Shown: positions 1-13,204 of the stretch, one piece after another
Numbering within the stretch: position 1 is the stretch's first letter
How the letters are laid out: the number at the start of each line of letters is the position of its first letter
Source of the DNA: Durusdinium trenchii
Taxonomy: Eukaryota > Sar > Dinophyceae > Suessiales > Symbiodiniaceae
DNA length: 64,000 nt
Assembly: GCA_963970005.1 (NCBI GenBank)
Contig: CAXAMN010013780.1
Coordinates: 62,001-126,000, forward strand
Direction of reading: 5' to 3'
Notes under the pieces: model-generated
What the model was told of the DNA's origin: nothing
Databases searched by the model: none
The model's input: the letters and a program-made list of their open reading frames with translations, nothing else
Program-made: the position numbers and the translations under genes

Positions 1-3000
1 TGGTCCTCTGGCTCATCCACACAGGAACAAAAAGGAGTGCCCTTTAAACCAAAAGAAACACAAAGAAGTGGCTCGTATGTTTGTATGGTAGAGCGGTTCC
101 CAGAATTACAGTAGGAACAACAAGAAAAGACCTTTCCTGCTGTTCTCTTTTGAAAGAACAAGGCAAACTCTGTCAGTCTCATCTCTACTGCATGGCCTGC
201 TTGGCTTGTAGGCGGCTCACGACTGGCGACTGGAATCCAAGCAGCACAAGAAATCCACTGATGGTACCACGAATTCGTGAAGGTAGATCAAGACATCACC
301 TCAGTCAATGACTGGTCCCCTTTGGTTGGAGGAATGGTCTTGGACCCGTGCATGGTTGAGAACCACCACACTGTATGTAGCATGACCATGCACAGTCCGC
401 CAAAACCACGACGTGACACCAGAGTCCAGGAAGAGTTCGATCTCCTCAGAGGGGTCGGCCCTGGCGGCATCGGATCGGGGTCAGACTAGGATAGACATAA
501 ACTGAAGCGGAGAAGGTCCGAGATTGATCCAAAGAGCAAGGGTTGATGGATCCAAAAAAGTCAGTCCAAACTGCCTAGACTTATCCTGGTTCTTGTTGCT
601 AGGGACCTCGGTCGCAGCAGCAGCCCACTCTTCCCAAAGGCATAGAGCAGCACCACCTGGGAATCTCAACGATTCGATGCAGGTCTTTCTGTGTCCGGTC
701 CTTCGACTTCTGACGGCCAACGGATTTGATTTGAGTTTCGCATGATTATGCCACAGGACCCTATTGATTCAATTCCAGATTCCAAACGCACCCATGTTGT
801 TGGGATACTTCAAGTCCAGGGTGGCATGCTGCCCTTCCTTGATTCTGTCAAGGGAGAATTCCGGTAAACGAAACACGGCCACAAGCATCCTTCATCTGTT
901 TCTCCTTTTACTTTGCAGCTCAGATTCGTTGCTGGGATAAATGATACAGATTCCAAAGCCAAACCCCTCGACAAGTCTTTCCATGACATTCACCATATTG
1001 TCTGCCCAATCAAGTAAGGTGCTATTTTGCTATTTGATAGGAACTGGACGTGAACGATGTGAACAACAAGACCATCCCAAACTGTGGGCGGTTGGTGGGG
1101 ATTCCTCCAGGTCGCCATCTAATCCTCTTCTGGGGGAAAGACCATACGCAGGGTGATTGCCAGTCCAAACAGGTGTCGGTCAGCCTCAAGATTTATGCAC
1201 ACTGCCTGATTTGAGATTCCTCCAACTACAGTAACCCATGATGCAAATTGAGGTCTACCGCGTACCCATAATGCCAAGTGGACAGGTGAGACTTCAATTG
1301 CTCAAGAGCTCCTCCTCCTGGCCGTTTGTGCCTCACCCCCCCCACCCTGGCCACCTTTTTCATGGCGCAGTGCGACACGTAGAGTCCCACCTGCGCTGCG
1401 CCATCGCCAGCGTTGGCATTCAAGAGTGGATGAAAAATGATTAATGATCGTCAACAAGCTACAACCCCACCCCCACTTGTGCTGTAGCAGCAGCAACAAT
1501 CATGAGCCCCATGAGTCACACATGGGTCTGAGCAAACACTTTTCATGCGTTTCAGCCGAAACTGACCCTCTTCAGCCGACCACACGACCAACACCCCGAC
1601 CCGAAAAAAGGAAAACAAACGACCAACCCCCCAAGCAACGCGCCTCCTCCGCAGTGACCCGACCTGGAGGATCGACCTGTTGAAGAAAGCCCGTCGGTGT
1701 CGTCAGTTTTGTTTGGATTCTTTCTTACGCATGTTGGAGGTGTCGAAAGGTCAAAAGGATCGACCACCCCGGTGCCAGCTTTCGGACCGCAGGCAAAGGG
1801 CCTGTCATGAAGATGAAGGTATTAGAACAACTCACTCATAACGATGCGGGTCGGAGCACGGAGCTCTTGTGCCATTCTGACTTGACCAACGGCCTTTTCA
1901 GTCTGCCACGAAATTGAAAACTCCATCAGCCAACTAGGCCTTTTGCACGCAATCCTCCCACCAAACTTCACTCGTCCGACCAGGAACTTCATGATCTTGG
2001 CTTCTTCGAACTTCCTTCAGCCAAAAAACTGCCAGGTCTGTGCGCCTCTGTGTCATGAGAGGTCTTGGGCTGCTCCCCCTGCAAGCTGGAGCAGTGCAGC
2101 AGCCCTGCGCATCTCTGTGTGAGGCGCCGTGCTGCGAAGCTGGACACGGACCTGCCGTGAGAAGAAAAAGGCAGACCAGTGGAGGGGTTTGGGTGGTCTG
2201 GTTAACGCCCTTGAAGATTGAGGAATAATGAATGCTTGACCACCTGTGGAGAAATGGCTCCGATGAGTTCTGCACCAAGAAGTATGCCTGTTGGAAGTCA
2301 TCATTGTCCAAATCCCTCAAACTCCATGGGTCATGTGACGAACTCTGCGATTGCTGAAGCATCTCTTCTTCCTCCAGAAACCTCCAGGGCTTCGCTCCAG
2401 CCCAGCCTGGCCACCAGCTGGCTCAGCTCGGCGAGCTGACCATCCAAGGCATATAAAGCGCCACCCACCTCCTGATGAAGAACTCGAAGAAAAGTTGGAT
2501 CTCTGGAGTGTGGAGATGGCATTCTCGTATTCCGTACTCGCGAGTCAGTTTCAAGAGGTGGGCCATTGTTCACTTGGGCAGGCAAAACAAATCTTTTTGT
2601 TAAAGAAAAGCTTGCTACCTTCTTCTTGCTCTCGAGATCGACTTTTGAGTTTCAACATCACCCAATGCCCGATTAGCTAAAGCACCTCCTGAGATCACAT
2701 CTGTCCATCGTTCTGGCATGCTCAATACATGTCTGAACCCCTCCACTCTTGCGATGCTCTTGTGGAGCCTCGCTGGTGTAGGGGACATCAGGCTCCACCT
2801 CATAGCTCCAGTCTGAGGCGGAACCGAAGTAAGCGTCCCGCATCTGCAAGCGCGGGTGCGAGCGCGGGACGCATGGAGTCGAATGGAAGGATGCCAAGCC
2901 TTGAGGTCACAAGTACCCTATGTGCTGATGGAGATCCAACACTACCTCCTCGGGCAAAGAGGCAAGTACATTGAAATCTTTGCACCTCCATACAAAGAAG

Positions 3001-4605
3001 GTTTCCAATCCATCAACATCAAGACTCTTACAAGCAACAGGTTTTGAGCTAGCTCCTAGTAACTACCCGGATCTTACTTTCGCTACCTTTCCAGCAGCTT
3101 GCTGGTGAGACTACACTGCACTCCCCTGAAGCGCTCCCTGCCTCCAGCGGTGTTCGCCGCATGCGCCGCGAACACCAGAGACATTCGGCATCTAAGGCAG
3201 CGTCGCCTCGAATAAACCGCCTTTTCGGAGCTGAAATCAACGATCCGACCCTGTCAGCTGAAAGACGACCAGATCTTCAGACCTCACATGCCTTCCACAA
3301 CGTCCTAGGTCTCTTCCAAGGACCATTGAAATTGAAAGGTCCGACCTCAAAAAGGTGTTTTGGCCGTTGAGAAGCCCGTGTCACCGCAGATTCTTCCACT
3401 GCCACAACCTCACACTCTTTCATACCAAAGCCACAAGAGTCCAACTCGCTGGAAATCATGCAGAAACCCCGCTGCTGCAGCAGGCCCTGCACTCGGTCCA
3501 CGGCCGTTCCCTCATCCTGACGTGTGCATCGTTGACGCGACACTTTAGAGGTACGAGGAGTCGGAGGTTGCTTTGTGCGAAAAACATCGGTTCGCCAAAG
3601 CCAAGAGCACCTTGACAAAGGTCTAAAGATGTCTGGAGTCTCAGAACACCAAATCTAAAAAAAGGGCCTCTCCGAACCCGCGCTTCGCATGCCAAGTTAG
3701 AGGCCACCTCTGTTGAACACGTCTCATGGGCGTCCAAATCTCAGATCCCCCTCTTCGATTGGGGGGCCTCGTTCGCCAGGCAAGCAACGAACCGTTTCAA
3801 TTGTTTGATGTCCATCAGTTTGCTCAAACCCAGAGTAGCACTGCACACTCCCAAAGGAAGGGCAGCACAGTACTGCGGCATACTTCTGGTATCACTGCAC
3901 TGGTTGGGATGCCTCTGTTTTCGGAACCAACGGGTCTAATCGAAGTCTGATCGGATGGACTCACCCGGCTTCCAGCCCTCCGCGCGCTCAGCCCGACCAA
4001 GGTCGCCACGAGGCTTCGAAAGTCTCGAAGCTTCGCCCTCAGCTGAGTGGATCGGTCGAAGAATCTCCGTGACTCCGTGACGAAGACCGCTGGTGGCGGA
4101 AGAGCGGACTCCGTTTCTTGGAGGTCACTTTTGTAGATGTTTGGATAAATCCAATGGACTGGAAACTTCCGGCACAAGCTTGCCTCGGAGTTCCGAATCC
4201 TAACACTAGGACCACCTGTATCAAGTCGTACCAGACCACAGAGAAATGGCATGAATCTCGGTTCAAAACCCATTACGCCGAATGCTCGCATTACATCAAC
4301 GAGTGCCAACGGGCCAACGACCTGAACATGAAGCTGTAAAAGACGCCTGACTACAAGCGGCCACGAGGGTAGAGATAGATATCTCTCGAAGGGAAGGAAT
4401 AAACAGCTCTCGGTTCACCGTGCCCAAATCAGTGTGGCTTTGATTTGCCACAACAGAAAAGAGCAGTTACTTTCCACAGACCTGTTGTGAGGCCCAAAAG
4501 ACCCACTTGGCGCGGACGAGGCACGACTCAGCCATGCTCGGCAACTCAGAAACAAGGTGCAATGTGATGAGCAAAGTCGTTGTGATCAATGGAGATCTGT
4601 TTGTG
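1..4605. other. No supported gene in the first 4.6 kb
   Basis: Open frames here are short, overlap each other on both strands and show no recognisable domain, signal or consistent splice-site pair. Base composition is balanced, and I see no tandem repeat or retroelement motif. It may hold introns or intergenic DNA of an intron-rich eukaryote. Small exons could be missed by eye. Confidence 0.4.
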
Positions 4606-4739
4606 CTATTTTGTGCTCTCATTCTCATTGGCTGTTTCTGAGCACCTGGAGTTGTTGTTGCAGTAAACAGGATGGTGGCGTGGCACTTCATCATCCACCT
4701 GCAACCTCAAAGATCGTCTCTGCGTTGTTTCGAAAAAGA

Positions 4740-4953
4740 TCAAAATTTGGCATCTTTGGCTAGCATCCCCATAAATATTGAACGAAGTCTCCTGCAAAAA
4801 AATGCCACACTGCGAACTGGTTCGATGGGTGAAGCCCCGAATCCCATGGAGTACATCATGAGGCCACCATTCTTTCTTAACAAATCCATGCATTTCGCTT
4901 GCTGTGAAGGCGCCGAGGCAGGCAACGGTGCAGAACAAAATAGCAAGCCGCAT
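4740..4953 (-). CDS. Putative small secreted protein, two exons
   Basis: The frame starts at an ATG at 4953 and opens with a basic then hydrophobic stretch (MRLAILFCTVACLGAFTAS), a typical signal peptide. Exon 1 would end at 4868 before a GT. A T-rich AG acceptor (seven T, then GCAG) opens exon 2 at 4791, which reaches a stop at 4740. The 76-nt intron keeps phase and gives about 45 residues ending LAKDAKF. Unspliced, the frame would run to 4606 as low-complexity sequence. I do not recognise the product. The signal peptide is seen directly; the splice is inferred from consensus and phase only. Confidence 0.35.
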
Positions 4954-6378
4954 GTTGCAGCGTGAGAAACTTACCAAATCGGGCCCATCCGATGAGAGAC
5001 AAACCCTCAGCAAACAGAGGCAACTATAAATGACACAGCTACCATCCAAAGCAGTTGTCACTGCTCATTTGATTCTCTTGCGGTCAGGTCACTGGTATGA
5101 TGGAGGAATATCAATTCAATTCTGAACCCCCTCTAAGCTTTAGATTCAACCACCAATGGGTACACAGTCCCAATGTAACCACGCCATTCTAGATGGCACA
5201 AAAGAACTTTTGAGGATAGGTTATAAGTTAAGATACTAGTCATCTACTTTCCAAACAATGTGTTGGCACTACCAAAACAAAGCACCCAGTAAAGTTCTTG
5301 CCAGGGTGTGTACATTCCAGCTGGTGCAAAAGCAATGTGAGACCCCGAACGCCCATGTGCCCCACATCCACAGCCTATGAGGACTGCCTCACCACTCTGC
5401 AAAGAGACGCTCACCGTGGGCCAGGCCTCCTGACCAGAACGTTGTTGTGTTCAAAAAAGCACCACAACGCCAATACTACCGGCAGAAGACCAGAATACAC
5501 GCGCCACAAAAGTTTTCTTGGTGGTTCTGATCAACCGCGGAGATGTAGGCTATGGTCAGGACGAACAGGAAGGCTCACGACAGCGTCGTAGCCAGAAAGC
5601 TCAAAGTAGCGAGCAATGAGCACGTTGAGTGGTGCCAACCTCAACGTCGATAGGATGATGGTCCAAAGAAACCGCCTGACAAGCGGCCAGACTGGCCCAG
5701 CCCAACACCTCAGCAACCCCCCAACCAAAATCTTGCACCAGAGCGGCTGCGCTCGTGCGAGTCCGCTCAAGAGCATGAGTGATACAGGCTAGGCCTCATG
5801 GGCAAAGTTTCCACCCAGGTACGTATAAGTGGGAAAGAGGCTGAGCTAGGTCATAGGTCCTAGCTGGGGCCTGGTTGCTAGAGAGCGCGGCGGAGATTTG
5901 GTTTTGCATGTTACAGAGACTTCACCAAGCAAACGTATCGCCCAAAAATCAAAAGGAATACAAATGACACATAAACTAACCCCTGTTGAAGTTGGACTTT
6001 GCGGCACGTTCTGCTCCAGCACCTTTCGCTTCCGTGGCGAACTCTTTCGGCACATTCTTTGCATTTTTTTTTGACATGTAAAAGAATAGCGATGGCCTCC
6101 CACCTAATAGCGATGGCCTCCAACCCACATGTAAAAAAATCATCTCAGTTGGCCTTTTGACACTCTTGGCACTGGGCACTTTTGTGGATTCTCTCTGGTT
6201 TGTGCACATTCCCCTCTTACCACCCCTGCAGCGTCATCGTGTTATCGTCGCGTTGTCGTCACCAGGACCCTGCATGGATGGATGGATGGATGGATGGAAT
6301 GGATGGACTTTTGCACTTTGCACTTTGCAGGACGCCGACAAATGTGTCTCGTTGCGCAACCCTTCCTTTACATTTACA
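4954..6378. other. No supported gene
   Basis: Only short mutually overlapping frames are present, without domain motifs. No clear repeat was seen apart from a short duplication of the phrase AATAGCGATGGCCTCC at about 6086-6121. Confidence 0.35.
6273..6306. repeat. GGAT microsatellite
   Basis: About seven tandem GGAT units with one interruption. Confidence 0.9.
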
Positions 6379-6675
6379 TTATGGGTTCCATGAAAAGGCT
6401 TGGCTGTTCAAGCCTGCCTCAAATTCGAGGACTGCAAGAGATTGAGCAGCTTGAGAAGTTAGTCCGAAGGAACTGGGTCCGTTTTGGCCCTCAGGAAGAG
6501 TACGGCTGCCGCCGACAGCGCAAAGGCGGGGGGGGAGCTCGTTGTGGTAGATGGGAGGGTGCTCGTCGTTCTTCTCAAGCCACTGGTTGGTGGTGGAGAG
6601 CCTCAACAACGTGATGTAATGGCTTTCCAACCTGTCCATAGTGGCCACCAAGAGCTCATAGGCCGGGCAAAGCAC
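6379..6675 (-). CDS. Candidate exon, unknown protein
   Basis: A minus-strand frame with coding-like composition in its first half (YELLVATMDRLESHYITLL and then STTNQWLEKNDEHPP) that loses character toward its 3' end. It lies downstream, in the same orientation, of the zinc-finger-like frame at 6819-7259 and may belong to the same transcript. Splice sites were not resolved. Confidence 0.25.
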   Translation of the reverse strand: MLCPAYELLVATMDRLESHYITLLRLSTTNQWLEKNDEHPPIYHNELPPRLCAVGGSRTLPEGQNGPSSFGLTSQAAQSLAVLEFEAGLNSQAFSWNP

Positions 6676-6818
6676 CGGTCATTGAGCAGCAGCCAAAGCC
6701 CTGCTTGCATTGTGGCTGCATGGTCATCTGAAGGAGCTGCCAAGCGCTGTTGTAGGTGAGCTTAGTGAGCTTGGAGCAGCTCGTCCCAATCTGCATCTTC
6801 CATGGAATGGTACCCTTT

Positions 6819-7259
6819 TCATGGGAGGACGGAGTGCTTGCATGATCGGAACATTGCTGCTGCTGTTGCAGAGACACAATGTGGGTGTTGGCAATCTATG
6901 CAAGGCATCTCGATTTTGATCAACAAAAAAAATGGATGCATCGAAAAGACCCAGTGTTCCATCATGCGGTGCTGGATGAGTGACGTGCGGCTGCAAAAGG
7001 AGACCTGACAGTCCGCGCAAAGAATTGTGGTCGGATTGGATTTGGCTGTGCTGGTGCTGGTGCTGGTGCTGTGATGGATGGATGGATGGATGGATTCTAT
7101 TTGGTTGAACTGACGTCGAAACGTGACACAGTGTTGCCGGCGCGAAGCTGCGCGCAGGATACGAGGCGCGGGGACCTTGTTGCCGAGGTGCGCGTGTTTC
7201 GTGAGGTCAGCACGTTGCCGGTTGGGGTGTGGCATGCAGGTTGAAGCTTTGCATTTCAC
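6819..7259 (-). CDS. Candidate exon with a C2H2 zinc-finger-like motif
   Basis: The frame contains C-x2-C-x12-H-x4-H with the expected aromatic and leucine positions: CADCQVSF, then SLIQHRMMEH, encoded around 6965-7030. This fits the classical C2H2 finger consensus, so nucleic-acid or protein binding is a reasonable inference. Upstream in the same frame, KCKASTC followed by LTKHAH looks like a degenerate second finger. Between the two, microsatellites encode Ile-His-Pro and Ser-Thr runs. The ends are not defined, and this may be one exon of a gene running from 7587 to about 6400. Confidence 0.35.
   Translation of the reverse strand: MKCKASTCMPHPNRQRADLTKHAHLGNKVPAPRILRAASRRQHCVTFRRQFNQIESIHPSIHHSTSTSTSTAKSNPTTILCADCQVSFCSRTSLIQHRMMEHWVFSMHPFFLLIKIEMPCIDCQHPHCVSATAAAMFRSCKHSVLP
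7048..7095. repeat. TGCTGG and GATG microsatellites
   Basis: About four TGCTGG units followed directly by about five GATG units. On the minus strand they are translated as Ser-Thr and Ile-His-Pro-Ser repeats in the zinc-finger frame. Confidence 0.85.
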
Positions 7260-7350
7260 CGTTTCACCACCTAATGCCAGGATTGGTGCTTGAAGCTTTG
7301 CGCTCTCAGGAAGCAGTGTTAGAAGACGACAAGCCCAGAAACGGTCGAGA

Positions 7351-7587
7351 TCAGAAAATCATTCCGTGTGGTGCTTCGTGTGTCTTGAGGTGCTGGGATG
7401 CAGTTTGCCTTGCAGGTACAGGAAAAGTGACTGTTTGTCTCTTCAGCTGGTTCAACTTCTCCGTTCGCTCGGCCAGCCAATCGTTCTCTCCAGGACTCTC
7501 CAGCCAAGCTGGTAGTGCACTGGCCCATGCATGACAAAGGGCATTCCGCTGCTCTGGACGTGTCATGGGATCCCATAAGATGGACAT
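7351..7587 (-). CDS. Candidate first exon, unknown protein
   Basis: The frame begins at an ATG (MSILWDPMTRPEQRN) and has good coding character for about 50 residues, including a charged helix (WLAERTEKLNQLKRQ). No domain is recognised. It lies just upstream of the zinc-finger-like frame on the same strand and could be its N-terminal exon. No in-phase splice pair was confirmed. Confidence 0.3.
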   Translation of the reverse strand: MSILWDPMTRPEQRNALCHAWASALPAWLESPGENDWLAERTEKLNQLKRQTVTFPVPARQTASQHLKTHEAPHGMIF

Positions 7588-8169
7588 GCTTTGGCACCTC
7601 CTCGCACTTGAGAGATTATGTTACCAGAAAGAGATCATAGTGTAGAGTAGTGCAGAAATTATGCTACACTGCTACACAAACTTTGAAGCCTTTCCCCCGA
7701 CTTGGAAATCCGCTTTCAACTCCAGCACCGCACGCAGCCAGCTCGTCTCCTGTGTGCGGCCAAAGTCCTCACGGAGTTCGGATCATCATCTCAAGTTTGA
7801 TGTGTTCGGACTCACAGAATTTGGGATGATTAGGGATGATCACATTGAAGTAGGGAAGGGTAGAAAAAGGTTTGTTTGGAAGAAATGAAGGATACAAGAG
7901 TTCATGATCTTGAGGGAATGGCTAGCACAAGGTATCGGAGCTGCAGATTGTGATGGGGTCAAATGTCTGATGCTTTAGTAGAAACCAAGAATATGAACAG
8001 GAAATTACAGTATCGTTGTTGATCTAGTTTCTACATTAGTAGGGCACAATATTGCGCAGATCTTGTGAACAAATTGATCTTGTGGTGCCAGTCGGAAGGT
8101 CTGCTGTGAAGGTCACACATCCTGGGAACCCTTGACCTTGCGAAGCTTATTAGTGCACCTCATGTTATT

Positions 8170-8186
8170 CATATATATATATATAA
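8170..8186. repeat. AT microsatellite
   Basis: Uninterrupted AT dinucleotide run of about 16 bases. Confidence 0.85.
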
Positions 8187-11100
8187 GTACGATAGTTTAT
8201 AGGCAAGGTAGCTATGCATGTTGCCACCAAGGACAAGACACCCAGAAGGTTGCTGATTCATCTGGTGTGCAGGGCCTCCTATGGATTTTGCTACATCTAC
8301 TAATAAAAATCCTTTGGAGGAGCTTCACCTTCTGCAAATAGTTTACAACGATGTCAGGATTTCCACATGTCCTTTGTCAAAATAGAAGCCAGGGCCTGGC
8401 TTCGGCGGTGGCGCCGGGGCTTGGGTCCTTGGACAGCAAGTCATAGCCAACTTCCTTGTAGACCTCCCACGGCATAAACAAGGGATTTCAGCATCGACAA
8501 GCCCCAGTGAAAAGAATCGCATCATGGTCCAAGCTCAACAGCTAGTAAGGTAAGGACATTCCAGGTCTTGGAGTAGAATAAAACACCCTCGTGGCAGTGG
8601 GTGTGTTGGTAGAGTATGTACTCAAGGCCAAGCTCCATGTAAAACAGTCCATGTTGTAGGGAAGAATCTACAGGCCTTTCCGACCTCCCGGCCACCGTCA
8701 AGAGTTGAGGACACACACATCCGGAGCTCTGTCTCATCATGTCCAAAAAGAATCATACGGCAACAACTCTGCATTCCTGAATCAAAAATGCAACATCCGT
8801 TAGAGTAGGCTCCCCTCTTGCAGTCAGGTTTATACCGGGCTTCTCAAGACCAGGAAGATGGAACCAAGTCGGGCAGCAACGAGCACAGTCGGCCAACACG
8901 CACCGTCAAGTGCCTATCACCCTGCCCGGGGACACCTCAAACACCCTGAGTTACCAGGGGAGGCCAAAATCACCTCTCAGATGGACACCAAAGAACATCG
9001 ACTTGACTCCTTTCCTGGGGATGTGTCTCACACCTGGCCAAGGAATCTTGGTCCGAACAGAGAGCTGATCCGTAGCGATGTGCTTGATTCGTACCACAAA
9101 GGGAGCAAAATCTGGTTGAAGCTCTAAGGTATAGCTAAATTCCAGAAGAGACCCTCATCCACTCCTTGTGCATAATTCATCTGTTGCCAAGGATCCCCGC
9201 GCATTACGAGTCTTGCGAGTTCTTAAGAAATCTACCAAAGAAACATCACCACTTGCCCAGATTCTGGTACGCCAAAGAAGGTCCTTATATATTCGCTCCG
9301 TTCCAGGCCTCAATGAAGGATAAGGAGACGGAATAGTCCACGCCATCGTGGCGTCCTTGTGTCAGCTGCTTTTTGTCCCAGGATGAGTTTCAACCTGGGC
9401 ACCCTTGGCCGCTGCACGTGGGCCGCGACTCCGGCCATTTTGGATTTCACAGATTCTGTGTGCGGAATCATGTAGGATTTTCCACTTGACCTTCCTCTGC
9501 GAAAACCACTCAGAACAACTTCTCAAGAGTTTTTTTAATAGAATAAAGTCATCTCAACAGCACCCCCATGGTCAATCGTCAAATACCTCTGTCAATTCGT
9601 CGCTTCGGTCCCCCCGTTCGCACCCTCAATGGCATTGAAGAGGCAGTTCAAGGCGCGCGGAATGATGCCCCGGGCTTGGTGATCCCCGCCTGGTGGCCGC
9701 GGCAGACGTTTACCATGTGCTTTTTTGCTCCAGGACTCTGTTTGAGGGACAATTATGGGGTTCAAGTTGGTCACACCTCAACTTGTTACAGTTCGTTGCT
9801 CGAGTCTGCCGAGCTCACCCCACATCCTAGGCACCTCACTATGGAAAGAATTGCATGCTGTTTGACATCTAGTGTTGTGCTCGCCAGCGCATCGTCTTTG
9901 CCTCACACAATGGCATGAGGTGTTCTGAGTTCAGAGCAAATGGTGTGTGTCTTGCCGCTGCCCGTCCTCAGCCAGCCACACTTTTTGGTGAGAAGTGTCC
10001 CACCATTGTCACGATGCAGTGCAAAGATATGTTTCAATATACAGTACTCATGCTTACAGGCTGCCTACTGTAGCCGATTGGGTGTCCCCATTTATCTCAA
10101 GGGCAGTGACGTTCCTGAAAATCAGACCTGGGACTGTCCAACTCAACCCAAAGGCCTCGAAGTTCAATAAACCTCAGTTGCTAGATTAGAGTGAAGAAAC
10201 TTGAAGAGCACAACACCTTCATGGTTGTACAATGCTGCACCATTTTCGAGGAAGTAGGAAGAGGTCCCACCTTTTTGCAGCAAGACCAAGACCCCCAGCA
10301 TGACCCCACCTTCTTCCCCACGGGCACAGACGTTTCGTTGGCAACCGTGAGTCTGTCCGTAGGCGAAAATCGAGCAGTTGATTCCGTCGAGTGCTCCACG
10401 CACCAAGTCCTGGGATAGGGAAAACGTCAAACGAAATGTGGCGAAGTGTCCTGCTTGTCAAATGAGTCTTAGGAACAGGAATTTTAACAAATCCTTTACC
10501 AGCTGCAGGGGTTCTTTGCAAAAAAGTGTTTTCAGTTCTGAAACGACAAAACCTTTTGTTGGGCCGGAAAAGATTGTAGTTGTCACCAAACTGGCAAACT
10601 TCGAATTGGCAAACCGTCCCACAGGACAGGGAATTGAAAAAAGTCTCAGTCTGAAGCATTGCAAAGTTACAAAGCTCGCAGCGTATGATGATATTGATTG
10701 AACAGATGGCAAGAATCAAGCCAGCCCTTCAATCCCTTAAGACTACTCTGATTTTCATGTCTCTTCGGAGATCGCCTTCGCCACAAAATCGAAGACCTCC
10801 CTCTGAGTGGCTTCTGTGCCAAAAACTTTGGCAAAGCTGAAGCTGTACCTCTGCTACCAGTGACGAAGCTAAGCCTGTCGAGCACTTGCATCCGTTGTTG
10901 ATTTGCAGTCGTGAGGGATGGCCAGGCAGAACTCAGAACCGTGAAACCAGCTTAATAAGTGGAAGTGGGCAAGACTAGCAGTATTACCTGTGGGTGCTTG
11001 CTTTTGCTGATATTTTCCTTTTAAAGGCACCAGCCCCAAGCATGGGATGGGAACAACCCCTTCAAACCCTTCATGTTCAGCGATACTCTTCTCACTCGTG

Positions 11101-12778
11101 GGGCCCTGCTGGGTCACTCCTCCACCTGGTTGTTGACAGTGTCGCTTCCTGGAACACAGCCACCAAGGCTGGGGGGGCTCTGGGCAGAAAGCACTGAGCT
11201 GATGGTACGGGCTTGTTGAATGCGAAGAACTCGCGAACTGAACTCCCGGAAAAAAAACCTAGGAAATCCTAGGACTGTTTGTGTTAAGGAAAGTCTATGT
11301 CCCTCCTCATCCTTTCCTGGAAAGCCAAACATCAAAGCCCGACACTCATACACGACTAGGACCACAGTGTTTCTTCTTGAAGGCTCCAAATTGACAACCC
11401 TTTCCCCATAGAATCCTGCAAAAGCTGTTTGCAGTCATTGTTCATTTGAAAGAGGGTGACAAATGACCATCCTACACTGGCCACGCGAGTCATGGACTTC
11501 TTAACTCGACCGCAGCTGATCCACATAGATGCGAAAACAGCCCCGGCAAGAAGAATAAAACTGTCTTCCTTCGGAAGCATCTTCACCATGCTACATCTTA
11601 GCATGCCGAAAAGTGAGAAGAGAAACAGCAATGAAACAGGATGATGTCTCATAGATTGGAGTTGGGCAAAGCATCAACTGAAACCCCAATTCCCTTTATG
11701 GCAAGCAACACAACATCAAACAACCAACCCACACAACCCACACCGTGCCTCTTCCCTCACAATTGCAGAAGCACTCACTCACCAACAAAGACCCCCCACC
11801 TCGTGGCACTTGGACCACCACCTCCGTTGACGTGTGTCTCACGAGGGCACATGACGCAGCGGGCCGGAGTCGGGCCACCACAGCAATACGCTCCTGGCGG
11901 CCGGACAGTGGGGGGGGCTCGGAGCTGGGCGAGCTGGGCATAGCCGTGCATTGAATGTCACAAGGTCGGCTTTGTGGTACGTCTTTCAGGGCTGGGTTGA
12001 TCCCTGACTGAATCTTACAATCCAGGAGCATGGAACACAAGGAAAGGCAGGTCCATATGTTTGGATCCAGAGAAAAAGGCATGGTCTCAACTGTCATGAA
12101 TATTGGATTCACTGATCCTTTTGACCAGAGACTAGCTGCCAAGCAACCCGGTTTCCAGGTAGGTATCTACGATACTATGTGGCAAAGACCTCTGCACCCT
12201 CTGCGTACTGCAAAAGCACAGACCTTTCCCTTGTCAAGGCAGGACCAATAGAGGTCTCAAGCGTGCAATCTCCTGCACGTCTGCCATGCCATAGCTGCAA
12301 GGAGCAGGCTTTACAATACACAAACCATACTCAATATATCAGAAGAGTCCACTTTAAGTCCGCAGACAGCACGCAATGACAATAATGTACTATGCATTGC
12401 ATTATACATATACTTCTGCTATGACTCAGCCAAGGTCCACACGTTTATAGCGCTTCAAATGGTGTCACTGTTACTATTGAGCAAATGAGTGCTTCTGCCG
12501 CAGGCCGCAAGTGTTCGCATGATGTTCGTGGAATACAGCATCATCATAGAGTTCCCGGCATCCAGAGCTTTTCTGGAGGTCTATTGCGTGAGCCATACAC
12601 ATATGTCTTACCTAGCGTGGATGTAGGGAACATTGGGGATCTAGCTTCTACTGCATACAGACCCCTGCAAACAAGCCAAATCAAAACATGCCTCAAAATA
12701 GGTGCAAAGCTTTAGTTGTTTGCCTTATTTTTAATGCTCCACTATGCTTTGCCTCCAAATTTTCCTGGACTGTATTGT

Positions 12779-12796
12779 ATTTATATATATATATAC
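12779..12796. repeat. AT microsatellite
   Basis: AT dinucleotide run of about 17 bases. Confidence 0.8.
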
Positions 12797-13204
12797 AGTA
12801 GGTGATTCCTTCTCGGTTTTTAGGCCGACCTCAATCGATGGTGCCCTCTGCAAAAGAAAAACTCTCATCAACAGTTCACCCACCTCCTGCTCTTCAACAT
12901 GCAAAAACAAACTGGGAATTCCCAAACCTGTAGCATGCACCCAAGATGTGCCCTTGACCGGCTGGGCAGCAAGCATGCTTTGATTCCACCTGTCAATTGC
13001 GGGAATAACTCTATGTGCTTTCTTTGAAGCTATATACAATGAACAAGAAATAACCAGAGCGGGGAAAGGTTGCCGAACCAGGCACGGCTTGAATACAGTA
13101 GATTCTGGAATCCTAGAAATCCCTGCCAATTCAATGTATTCCAGGCTGCTGGAAGCTGTACAAATTCGGCCCTGGCACAAACTGCAAAGTGCTCAGTGCA
13201 GTGT

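Larger units (their letters stand above)
7600..13200. other. Region with only isolated candidate exons
   Basis: No full gene could be assembled. Three minus-strand stretches look exonic. At about 11415 to 11240, a CTTTTGCAG acceptor is followed by FYGERVVNLEPSRRNTVV. Near 12925-12985, WNQSMLAAQPVKGTSWVHAT sits between AG and GT. Near 12795-12865, a TTTTTCTTTTGCAG acceptor is followed by RAPSIEVGLKTEKESPT. A minus-strand frame at 8522-8746 (FYMELGLEYILYQHTHCHEG) also looks coding. None is recognised. AT dinucleotide runs lie at 8170-8186 and 12779-12796. Confidence 0.3.

Noticed and set aside
4255..4272. tRNA T-arm-like GGTTCAAAACC
   Set aside because: No acceptor stem, D-arm or anticodon arm could be formed around it.
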